64,000 bases of DNA, taken from the NCBI GenBank assembly GCA_019828565.1, contig JAHDYR010000012.1, positions 1,178,001-1,242,000 on the forward strand, read 5' to 3'. Made by a program: the position numbers and the translations under genes. The stretch's first letter is position 1, and every line of letters starts with the position of its first letter. The DNA comes from Carpediemonas membranifera (taxonomy: Eukaryota > Fornicata). The notes below the pieces were generated by a model that was given only the letters and a program-made list of their open reading frames with translations, was not told the DNA's origin and ran no database searches. Positions 20,111 to 29,485 of the stretch are shown here, in pieces.

Positions 20111-20219
20111 TGTCGTGCAGCAGGGCCTCCGGGCGAACCCCGGGGCAGCGAAGCTGCTGGTGGCGAAGGAGACGCGGCGGCCGCGGCTGAAGATCGTGGG
20201 CCTGCCGAAGCGGTGATGT
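20109..20219 (+). pseudogene. 3'-end fragment of the alpha-solenoid gene (duplicate)
   Basis: Encodes DVVQQGLRANPGAAKLLVAK and the rest of the C-terminus of the protein at 21791-25426, and then its stop codon. It has no start and is fused by the rearrangement to the end of the acetyltransferase gene. Confidence 0.9.
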
Positions 20220-20321
20220 TTAGCTTTCGTGTAAAATTCGAGTTTCAAGCGAGCGTTCGTGGCCTCCGCCCGATGGGTGGCTCAGTGGTCACATGAAACA
20301 AACTGACTCAGCGTTTATCGC

Positions 20322-20678
20322 TTAGTGGTGGCCGTTGCCACGGCCCTTGCCGCGGCCAGCGCCCTTGTGCTTGCCGTTGTTGCCACGGGGGCCGCGGGCG
20401 TGAGACTTGCCCTGGGCCTCGCTGAACATCAAGAAGCCCCAGAAGATGCTGAAGACCCAGTTGCAGACGAAGATGAACTGGCCAACGGCGGGGACCCAAG
20501 AGACGAAGATAAGGACGATCTGAATGATGCCGATGATCTTGTTGTCGTCGTCGCCCGTCATGAAGGCGGCGATGGTAGTGCCGAGGCCAGGGATGATGTT
20601 GAGGATCCAGAAGATCAGGCCCTTTTCCTGATCAACTTTGGGAGCGCGGAGTTCAAGTACAGCGTCAATGAACGACAT
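20322..20678 (-). CDS. Spec3/Stum-like small membrane protein, palindrome copy A
   Basis: A 118-residue protein identical to the copy at 21329-21685. It has MSFIDAVLELRAPKVDQEKG, a hydrophobic segment with NIIPGLGTTIAAFM, a middle span, and NWVFSIFWGFLMF. A positively charged Gly/His/Arg/Asn tail of about 30 residues follows. The pattern resembles Spec3/Stum two-span proteins; role unknown. It is transcribed away from the palindrome centre. Both copies should be expressed from the same arm-encoded promoter, as the 640 bp around each are identical. Confidence 0.65.
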   Translation of the reverse strand: MSFIDAVLELRAPKVDQEKGLIFWILNIIPGLGTTIAAFMTGDDDNKIIGIIQIVLIFVSWVPAVGQFIFVCNWVFSIFWGFLMFSEAQGKSHARGPRGNNGKHKGAGRGKGRGNGHH

Positions 20679-20885
20679 TGTCCTTACGGTAGTTCGAGTG
20701 AATTTCTGCGGGCACTGCTATGGCAGAAAAATAGCCCGAGGCACACACAGATCGCGCTGCAGAGCACCCTCGTACGCACTCGAGACAGTCACAGCGGTCT
20801 GCTCCGCCGAGGTTTTTATTTCGCAGTTTAAAGCAAATTATCGGTAAATTATCTGATATCGAGGAAAGGAGGTTTCAGAATCAAC

Positions 20886-21121
20886 GACTCATCCCAAGTC
20901 AAATTCCAGATTTGCACTCGTTGATCCAGATCTCGTGGAAACAGTTGGCAAGGGTTGGAAAGGTGCATTGCTTCATGTTGATCCTTCGTCATTGAGCAGG
21001 GCAGTCTGTCCGAGTCAGGGGCACTGGGTTGACCCAGAGTTTATCCTCTCCATGGAGACACACAGGGTGCAAGGCCGGCAGGCGGAGAAAAACTATCCTC
21101 AATGGCCGGTGTGCATAAGTT
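20886..21121. other. Spacer at the centre of the inverted repeat
   Basis: 236 bp of unique sequence between the arms. A short frame with no recognisable protein crosses it. No tRNA, repeat or origin signature is seen. Confidence 0.8.
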
Positions 21122-21898
21122 GTTGATTCTGAAACCTCCTTTCCTCGATATCAGATAATTTACCGATAATTTGCTTTAAACTGCGAAATAAAAACCTCGG
21201 CGGAGCAGACCGCTGTGACTGTCTCGAGTGCGTACGAGGGTGCTCTGCAGCGCGATCTGTGTGTGCCTCGGGCTATTTTTCTGCCATAGCAGTGCCCGCA
21301 GAAATTCACTCGAACTACCGTAAGGACAATGTCGTTCATTGACGCTGTACTTGAACTCCGCGCTCCCAAAGTTGATCAGGAAAAGGGCCTGATCTTCTGG
21401 ATCCTCAACATCATCCCTGGCCTCGGCACTACCATCGCCGCCTTCATGACGGGCGACGACGACAACAAGATCATCGGCATCATTCAGATCGTCCTTATCT
21501 TCGTCTCTTGGGTCCCCGCCGTTGGCCAGTTCATCTTCGTCTGCAACTGGGTCTTCAGCATCTTCTGGGGCTTCTTGATGTTCAGCGAGGCCCAGGGCAA
21601 GTCTCACGCCCGCGGCCCCCGTGGCAACAACGGCAAGCACAAGGGCGCTGGCCGCGGCAAGGGCCGTGGCAACGGCCACCACTAAGCGATAAACGCTGAG
21701 TCAGTTTGTTTCATGTGACCACTGAGCCACCCATCGGGCGGAGGCCACGAACGCTCGCTTGAAACTCGAATTTTACACGAAAGCTAAACATCACCGCTTC
21801 GGCAGGCCCACGATCTTCAGCCGCGGCCGCCGCGTCTCCTTCGCCACCAGCAGCTTCGCTGCCCCGGGGTTCGCCCGGAGGCCCTGCTGCACGACATC
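21122..21898 (-). repeat. Right arm of perfect 777-bp inverted repeat
   Basis: The mirror image of 20109-20885. Its outer end falls inside the 3' coding part of the solenoid gene, which reads through intact, so this arm is the likely ancestral copy. Confidence 0.93.
21329..21685 (+). CDS. Spec3/Stum-like small membrane protein, palindrome copy B
   Basis: Identical in sequence to copy A at 20322-20678 and transcribed outwards in the opposite direction. The start is an ATG preceded by CGTAAGGACA. A TAAACTGCG element lies at 21177-21185, about 145 nt upstream. Two hydrophobic spans and a Gly/Lys/His-rich tail make it a small membrane protein, perhaps with a basic face in the cytosol. It is about half identical to the paralogue at 15253. 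Confidence 0.65.
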   Translation: MSFIDAVLELRAPKVDQEKGLIFWILNIIPGLGTTIAAFMTGDDDNKIIGIIQIVLIFVSWVPAVGQFIFVCNWVFSIFWGFLMFSEAQGKSHARGPRGNNGKHKGAGRGKGRGNGHH

Positions 21899-24800
21899 GC
21901 GGTTGACCTTGCCGAACTTGACGATAACCTGTGAAGCGTTCTTCGAGTTGTCCTTGGTGATTCCGTCGAGGAACGCAGCCATGGTTTCCTCGGTCAGCGT
22001 CGGGGGCGAGAGGTCGATGAACCGGCCAAAGAACGCCATGGCCTTCGCCGGGTGCTGGAACAGGCCAGCGTAGACCTCATCCGCATGGGAAACCCACACG
22101 GGGCAGGCCAGCACCGCCTCGCACGTGGGGGCCCCGGTGTCATCGAGCTCCAGCAGCCGGCCGGTGTGGGGCAGCACAGCCGCGGGGAACGCTGGTAGTA
22201 CGGCCAGCACGACCTCCAGGGCCCGGGGTGGGGCGTCGGCACCGTACAGTGCCGCCTGGACGACCTCGAGCAGCCCTGTCGTCGACGGCGGGCCGGGGGC
22301 GGGGCAGTCGAGGACGACGTCCGCATGCTCGATGGCGTGCACCACCACGGCGGGCTGGAGGCCGCCGTCCGGATCCGACCAGGTTGCCGCGACCAGCGTC
22401 GACAGCGCCAGTCCGGCGGTCTGGAACACCTCGTCGACCGGGGCGTGTCCCGCGTCTATCAGGGCGGGCATGATAGCCCCGGTGTGCAGGGGATCGACTC
22501 GGACCTCCTCCAGGATCGCGGCGACGTGCTCGACGGGTAGTTCGAGGCCGTCCTTGATCAGCTGGGTCACGACAGCGAGGGACGACGACCTCGGGTGCGA
22601 CACTGACACGGCGGGTGGGCCCAGCGGTGAGGGCAGCGCCACAGTGACCTTGAACTCGTCTTCGGAGTCAGTCGAGTCAAGGTGCATGTTGGCGATGGCG
22701 TGGGCGACGAGGCGGTCCATGTGGCGCTTCTCGTCCTCATCCAGAGCATTGGAGATCGAGTGCAGCTTCTGCAGCAGGACCCCGTGTGCCGTCGTCCAGG
22801 CCGTCGTGTCGAACTCTGTGACGTTGAATGTCTTAACACCGGAGCCGATGATGGCGAGCGAGATCTCGGGCCGGGCGGCATCGACAGACTCGCACAGTCG
22901 CACGACCGCGGGGAACGTCGGGTTGAGTCGGGAGACGACGGCGATGGCCGCCTGGGTCAGGTCCGCGGAGGACGTCGGCTGCTCGACGAGGGCCGCGAGC
23001 TCTGCCACGCGCTGCACGGCGATCTCCAGTGGTCCTGCGTTATCACCCGCGATCATGCTGACGAGGATGGCGATGACAAGGGCGTGGGACGTGTCGTCGG
23101 TCGGCAGGGACGTCAGCCGGTCGATGATTAGCTCAAACTGCCGGCTCGATATACTATAAGTGGACGTGATAATGTAAATGGCGTATAGACATATGTAAAC
23201 GGACTGGCACGAGTCCAGCCTGTCGAGGAGATCGCCGACCATGTCTCTCTTGGTCAACAGGCGTACGGCGACGGCGAGGTCAACGGGGTCTGCGTCACTG
23301 ACGTCACAGAGGGCGAAGATCGTATCGCGGTTGATGTCATCGTCCTGCAGTCGAATCAGATAATCGATGCAATCTAGCGAATCTTGCGGATACAGCTGGA
23401 TCCCCTGTACTATCGCCCTGATCAGGCTGTCACGTCGGAGCCGAGTCATACCGGTGGCGTTGATCACCTTGGGCAAAGCTATGACCGCCTCTGCTCCCCG
23501 CAACATCAGCACGGCGGCCATGGCGATGAGCCGCTCGAGCATCTCGGGGTCCGCGGCCGTCACCAGGGTCGAGACGAGCGTCGCGGTGCCGCAGCGGGCA
23601 CAGGCGTCGAACTGGCGGGGCAGTGGCGTGTTTGCGAGGGCCCGGGCGATGGCAAGCAGGGTCTGGCCGTCGGGGTTCGGGCTGGAGGCCGCGACGTGGA
23701 GTCCGGCCCAGACGGCCGCGGTGGCGAGCCCGGAGTCGGCCTCAGGACCGGTCTGGTCGGCCGTCAGGGCCTCAAGGACGTCTGGAAGGGTTCTGGAGGC
23801 CGAACGGGACACCCGGATCGACGGCCACACCCCAACGCCGGCCAGTGCCATCGCCTGCAGCCCGCCACAGCGGAGAGTACCCTCGACTAGGACTCCCGCG
23901 ACAGTGGGGGTCTGGTAGGGGAGGACGGCAGCAAGTAGGGTCGCCACCTCGCCGACGGGCATGGCGCCGAGTGTCGCGAGAGTCGAAAGGGCGGCGTCCA
24001 CCGTCAGGGGGGGCGGGCGGACGTACGACAGGGCGTAGGACCGGAGCACGAAGAGGGCCGCCGGGCCGCTTGTCTGGACGAGACCGGAAACGTCGGTCGT
24101 GTCGAGCAGCCCGTACTCGCACGCTAGGACGAACAGGCGGTGTGGGGCAGCGAGGGCGTCGGGGGCAGGACTCAGCTGGGTCGTGTCGGCGGTCCCGGTC
24201 GACTCAAGGGCCGCGAGCCCCGCCCACACCAGCCGGAACAGGGGTCCGTCGGAGAGACACTTGTCCAGCACGGGGGAGAGGCCCACCAGGGCCGCCACGG
24301 CGTCGACGACGGCCAGGGCGTGAGAGGGGAGGGTGTCATGGCCGTGGACCCGGTCGACCAGGGCAGAGAAGGAGTCCGCCGCACCTCTGTCGCCCTGGAC
24401 GACCGACACGGCCGCACGCTCGAGCGGTGTGAGCTTTGCGGCCAGAGTCAGGGGCACCCGGACCTCGATAGCCGCAGCTGCCACGGCGGTCGGGCCGTCC
24501 ACGGGGTCGAGGGCCAGGCCGGTGAGGAAGGCAAGGTGGGTCCTCAGCACAGCGTCCCGGGTCCGGATGGCGTTGAACGGGACGACCCGGGCCGGCCCGA
24601 TCGACGAGAGGCGGTGCAGGACAAGGCGGGTCAGCAGGGGCGGGGGGTCGGGGTACGTCGCCGCCAGCTGCAGGGCGTGGGCCATAGCGCCGGCACTCCG
24701 CGAGGCCAGACCCGCGACCATGACCGCGGTGACCAGTGAGGGCGGGATGGCCTCGACGTCGACCAGCCGGTCCCGGATAGCGGGTACCAGGGCAGCGGTG

Positions 24801-25426
24801 ACGATTTCCGATGTCCTTGGCGACTCAATGAGCTGACTGGCGAGCTGGACGGCCTCCTCGACAGGGACGGCGGCCAGTCGTATCTCGAGTCCGTAAATGC
24901 CTGTCGGGGCGGTCAGGGGCCACTGGGCTGGGGCCTGCTGGGTGTACTCGAGCTCCACGAGTGCCCGCATCGCCAGTGTGAGCCGCGTGGACCTGTGGGG
25001 CCTGGTGGGGGCGGGAGCCGTCTCAGATAGGAGCGCCGCGAGCACCGTGAAGAGTGTGGTGGATGGCTGTGTCTTTCTGAGCTGTGCTGCAGCCTTTTCT
25101 GCCATCGTGGGCATGTCTGTGTGTGTAAAAACTGTGGGCACGAGCCGGCCAAGGCGGAGAAGAGCGGGGGCAGCGGCAGCGGGCTTGCGGCTGGCGAGAG
25201 AGGCAACTATAGTGTCTATAAGGCCCTCGGGTACTACATCGTAGGCTATGAGGCATTCTAAGAGTTCTATGGCCCGCGTATGGAGGGCGTGGCTGGGGTT
25301 TGAGCTGATCTCGGTGATGTCCGCCCACACGGACCTGAGAGGAGCCCCCTCCATGCCAGCGAGCGTTGATAGTACTGTATCAATGACAATGCATGGATCT
25401 GGGCTGGATTGTAGCCATTCCGACAT
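21791..25426 (-). CDS. Hypothetical alpha-solenoid (HEAT/ARM-like) protein
   Basis: A 1211-residue, almost entirely helical protein rich in Ala, Leu, Val and Thr, with repeating amphipathic helix pairs from end to end (for example LATLGAMPVGEVATLLAAVL). This composition is typical of HEAT/ARM solenoids such as importins, condensin HEAT subunits or adaptins, but I see no signature that selects one. A polar insert lies near residues 930-960. The open frame extends to a GTG at 25456; the first ATG is 25426. Its last 36 codons lie in the palindrome arm and are duplicated at 20109. TGTAAAA follows the stop by about 15 nt. Confidence 0.65.
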   Translation of the reverse strand: MSEWLQSSPDPCIVIDTVLSTLAGMEGAPLRSVWADITEISSNPSHALHTRAIELLECLIAYDVVPEGLIDTIVASLASRKPAAAAPALLRLGRLVPTVFTHTDMPTMAEKAAAQLRKTQPSTTLFTVLAALLSETAPAPTRPHRSTRLTLAMRALVELEYTQQAPAQWPLTAPTGIYGLEIRLAAVPVEEAVQLASQLIESPRTSEIVTAALVPAIRDRLVDVEAIPPSLVTAVMVAGLASRSAGAMAHALQLAATYPDPPPLLTRLVLHRLSSIGPARVVPFNAIRTRDAVLRTHLAFLTGLALDPVDGPTAVAAAAIEVRVPLTLAAKLTPLERAAVSVVQGDRGAADSFSALVDRVHGHDTLPSHALAVVDAVAALVGLSPVLDKCLSDGPLFRLVWAGLAALESTGTADTTQLSPAPDALAAPHRLFVLACEYGLLDTTDVSGLVQTSGPAALFVLRSYALSYVRPPPLTVDAALSTLATLGAMPVGEVATLLAAVLPYQTPTVAGVLVEGTLRCGGLQAMALAGVGVWPSIRVSRSASRTLPDVLEALTADQTGPEADSGLATAAVWAGLHVAASSPNPDGQTLLAIARALANTPLPRQFDACARCGTATLVSTLVTAADPEMLERLIAMAAVLMLRGAEAVIALPKVINATGMTRLRRDSLIRAIVQGIQLYPQDSLDCIDYLIRLQDDDINRDTIFALCDVSDADPVDLAVAVRLLTKRDMVGDLLDRLDSCQSVYICLYAIYIITSTYSISSRQFELIIDRLTSLPTDDTSHALVIAILVSMIAGDNAGPLEIAVQRVAELAALVEQPTSSADLTQAAIAVVSRLNPTFPAVVRLCESVDAARPEISLAIIGSGVKTFNVTEFDTTAWTTAHGVLLQKLHSISNALDEDEKRHMDRLVAHAIANMHLDSTDSEDEFKVTVALPSPLGPPAVSVSHPRSSSLAVVTQLIKDGLELPVEHVAAILEEVRVDPLHTGAIMPALIDAGHAPVDEVFQTAGLALSTLVAATWSDPDGGLQPAVVVHAIEHADVVLDCPAPGPPSTTGLLEVVQAALYGADAPPRALEVVLAVLPAFPAAVLPHTGRLLELDDTGAPTCEAVLACPVWVSHADEVYAGLFQHPAKAMAFFGRFIDLSPPTLTEETMAAFLDGITKDNSKNASQVIVKFGKVNRDVVQQGLRANPGAAKLLVAKETRRPRLKIVGLPKR

Positions 25427-25567
25427 GGCCGGCCGGGAACTTGTTCTGACTATCACTCAAAATAGCATCTGATGGGCGGCCAGATATGCGCTGCCGATAC
25501 CTGGCAGCGCCTTGTTCGTCATGCTAGCCGGGCCGACTGGTATCTGCGACGGTGCGGGCCTAATCAA

Positions 25568-28500
25568 ATGATTTCAACAAACAACGCTTCTTGCTGTGAC
25601 ACTGACGCCTCATGGAGGACGGAGAAACGCGAGAAGAGACAAATATTGACACAGAACCCGAGATTAACGAGAGTGGATACACCTCGCTGCTCTCCCTTGT
25701 CGAATCCGACGCAGAGGCGACAAAAAGGAACGTACGACGCCTCCACGCTTACACAGCTTCAAGAAGATGGTCAGCTGGAACACAGATCCAATGCCCTTGC
25801 TCCATCTGGAGAACCGGTCCCGCGTCTTGCCCGACTCAGTCGTCGATGAGGACGAACGGCTCTTCCAGGCCCGCACTGACCCCTCCACCGCCCGGGGACT
25901 GTGGCTGGAGGATGAGATGTCGCCCAAGTGCTTCTTCTGCGGGTTAGAGTTCTCGACGATTCACCGCCGGTCCCACTGCAGGGGCTGCGGCCGGTGCTCG
26001 TGCCGCGCCTGCCTCACGACCGGCGTGCTGTTCCCCGGGTCCGCGGCCGTCAAGCTGTGCCACCGCTGCACCTCTCTGTGCGCCTTCACGGACCTCCCGG
26101 CGCTGGGCAGCGGTGAGCTGAAGCCCGAGTCGAAGCTCAGGGCCCCCGGGTCGGGGGTGTGGACGGTCTATCGCCCAATCGTCCCCACCAAGACGGTATG
26201 CGGGGCTGCCAGACTCAAGCGCTTTCTCCGGAAGTCCGGGCTCGTGTCAGTGTGGCAGGATGCGGTGTGGGGCGCCCTGTGCGAGCTGGAGTCGACGACA
26301 CCAATCCTGGCAGAGAATAACCAGACCGCCAGCATCAAGGACGTCGTCAGGGTCCTCGTAACCCGCACAGGCCCGAGCATGCCCCCGGCCGTCTCTACCG
26401 TGGACGGGTTTGTGCTGCACGGCCAACCCAGCCTCAGGACGCCGGCCACGACCATCGCCAATCCGCGTCTGTTGTGCATCAGCGGTGCGCTGGAGTACTG
26501 TCGCCGCGACATCACGACGAGCATGGAGCTCGTGCAGCAGCAGGCCGGCCTCTTTGCGTCCAAGCTGGCCCTGTTCTTCCATCGCATCGGGGTGAACCTG
26601 TTGTTCACACACGAGAAGCCGGAGTTCGAGGTCAAGCGCCGCCTCGCCATGGCCGGCATCACTGTCATCTCAGGCGTCAGCGAGACCATGCTGCGACGGA
26701 CGGCCAACGTCACCGGGACATTTGTATACCCCCTAAACCACCCGCACGCCGTCCCCGGCAAGGCACAAAGGTGCACCGTCGAGCGGGCTGTGGTGGACGG
26801 ACGCGAGGAGCACGTGGTGACGCTGCACGGATGCCCCACCCTCTCCGTGATGTCCCTCTGCGTCTCGGGCGAGGCCGAGGACACCAAGGCCGCCGTCGCG
26901 GTGGTGCGTCGGGCGGTGACACTCTGGCACACACTTAGACTCGAGCTGGGTCTCCTCCGGGACCTATCGCTGACGATGAACGTCTGCCCGTTCGACACCG
27001 ATCTGGGCGATGGGACGCTCGTCCTCAACCGGGTGCTGGTGCCGAAGACGAGGGACCTCACCCTCCAGACAATATGCTCAAAGAACGCCTTCCTCCGGAT
27101 GGACCTCCTCGGCAAGGGCGACGTCAGGCTTGGCGACTGGCTGGCCGCCATGGCATTCAGCGACAGAGACATCTGCCAGGCGTGTCGACAGCCAATGGCC
27201 GCCCACGACATGACGATGATTGCCCGACGCGTGCGGGTGCATGTTAAGGTCACCAAGATGGCCGGACATGCCCTGGGGGTCGACCCAACGCTGTCCAAGC
27301 TGTCGGCCAGCCACATCATCGCGGCGACATCGCACCGTGGTACCGATTGGATGCAGCGGGCCCATGTGATGTCGACGCAGGGCTACAACTCCTCCCTCAT
27401 GCATTACCTCCAGGGCCTGTTCGACGGTGATGACGTCGTTGACGCCAACGGGAGATCATGGCTTGATCTGCGTCATATATTTTTGTATCGGGGGATTATG
27501 GTGTCGATATCCCCGGAGCGGATATCGACCCTGACCCCCTCGACCCTGCTGATCGACCAACTCCCCTCCCCGGTCGACGGTGGGTTCTTCGAGATCAATG
27601 CGGTCAGACTCATTCAGCACGCGTTACACCTGCACCTCCTGGAGCAACTCAGCACACTCCGCAAGATCTGCACCGCGTCGGCCTGGGAGAAATGCCAGCG
27701 GGAGGCCGCGACCGTGTTCAACGCGGCCGTGGAGGGGTTTGAGGCGACCAATGAGGTGCTCCCGACCTCACCGTGGCAGACACGGGGCAGGCTGGTCCAT
27801 AACATGCTGCTGGTCGCCAAGAGCGCCAGCATCCAGGCGTGTAGCCTCGACGACATGCCGCCGCCAACCGCCGTCCGGCACGGCAACACGGTGCAGGCGA
27901 TGCTGTCGCTGGAGATCGGGCAGTTCGACGCGCCCAAGCAGGTCTCCCTGACCGATCTCTTCAAGACCCAGCCCGACAACGCGGCCGGGACGTACGACCG
28001 TGCGGACCTCGAGCTGCTCATCGACTCCGAGCCGATGCCCGCCCCCCACATACCGCAGACGCAGGAGGAGGCCATCCGGGACGTCCGCGCCATGATCGAC
28101 GCCGCCGACGCCGAGCACGCGCCCCTGGAGCTGCGGGACGTCCACCGGATGGGCCCCCTTTTGGGGCTCAACCCCGTCCTCAACATGGGCACCGCTGACC
28201 TCGACGCCGCGACGTCCCTGGTCAGGTCGGTCAACCTTCCGACCTCTGTGGCGGCCACCGTCGTCTGCCCCGTCCTGCCTGATGAGCTGAGCTCTCTTGT
28301 GTGCCACGCCATCACGAGCGCGGAGTACATGGAGGTGCTGCGGAACCAGACGGCAGATCGGGTATCAAAGCACCAGATCGCGTTCAACCAGAACCCGCGA
28401 TATATACTTGACATACTTAACACACTGTACGATGACGATCTCCAGGGTAATATAGATTTCCTGAATCTAGATAATGAGCCCATCAACTTCGAATCATTCA

Positions 28501-29417
28501 TCAACAACATCGCACCACCCCGGGACGCCAGTGACATCGAGATCAGCCTCCCGCTGCCGTCCGTGACCGCCCGGCGTGACATCAACTATCGTCTAGACCG
28601 GGGCACTGACATCTTAGATTGCACCATCTTCTACCCCCTGGAGTTCCACGCGTTACGACAACACCACTTTGGCTCGCAGGACCTCTTCCTCCAGGCGATG
28701 ATGCGGTGCGCGCCCTTCTCCCCCAAGGGCGGCAAGAGCGGGTCGACTTTCCTGAGGACGCGGGATGGCAGGTTCATATTGAAGCAGGTCAGTCGGCTCG
28801 AGATGACGGCGTTCATCGACAACGCTAAGAGGTTCTTCACATATTGGTACTTGACGTCTACAGGCCGGGTCGCGACTGTGCTGGTGCCGACGTACGGGTT
28901 GTACTCCGTCACGATCGCCCACAAGACACGCGATGTACCGCCCTCGAAGCTCAACTTCGTTGTCATCGCGAACGTCTCATATGGACGCGACGTCCTTGCC
29001 CGCTACGACCTCAAGGGCAGCATGCGGAACCGTCTCGTAGACCGGGCGACCACGGAGGACGTCGCCCAGGACATGAACGTGGTAACCGACTTCCAGAACA
29101 ACCGGCTGCTCTTCAAGGTGCCCGACCGCGACGAGATGCTCATCAAGCTCCACAACGACAGCCTCTTCCTCTCTCGGGCGGGTGTGATCGATTACAGCCT
29201 CTTCCTGCACGTAGACGGGCAACGCTTCGTCGGCTTGGCCATTATTGACTATATCAGATCTTACACGATCGGCAAGCAGGTGGAGAGCGTCTTAAAGTCG
29301 CTCCAACCGCAGTCGCAGCCGCCGACCATCATCAACCCCCTCGACTACCGTCTGAGGTTCACACAGGCGATGACGAACTTCTTCACGGCAGTTCCTGACG
29401 CCGATAAGGTTGGGTAG
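25568..29417 (+). CDS. PIKfyve/Fab1 phosphatidylinositol-3-phosphate 5-kinase
   Basis: A lipid kinase making PI(3,5)P2 on endosomes. Domains in order: FYVE finger (25930-26110; CFFCGLEFSTIHRRSHCRGCG, with RRSHCR for the PI3P-binding RRHHCR), a CCT/TCP-1-like domain (about 26440-27130, ITTSMELVQQQAGLFASKLA), a long linker, and a PIP-kinase domain (28560-29390; RDGRFILKQVSRLEM, DLKGSMRNR, DYSLFLHVD, IIDYIRSYTIGKQVES). The main frame has an ATG at 25767. A likely 25-nt intron (25732-25756) adds an upstream exon from ATG 25568, giving about 1274 residues. The coding end is 68 bp from that of the convergent IRE1 gene. Confidence 0.93.
25732..25756 (+). other. Candidate mini-intron in the PIKfyve gene (25 nt)
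   Basis: The donor GTACGA and acceptor CGCTTACACAG match the kinesin introns. Splicing joins the frame from ATG 25568 (phase 2) exactly to the kinase frame. If unspliced, translation would start at 25767. Confidence 0.5.
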
Positions 29418-29485
29418 GCAGATATTATTTAAAGTATTATTTAAAGTAGCAGGCTTGCGCGAAAAAAAACTGGTTTAAAAAAAGC

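Larger units (their letters stand above)
20109..20885 (+). repeat. Left arm of perfect 777-bp inverted repeat
   Basis: The reverse complement of 21122-21898, base for base wherever I compared it. Coordinates mirror around 21003.5. It carries one Spec3-like gene and the last 36 codons of the solenoid gene found intact on the right. Confidence 0.93.
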
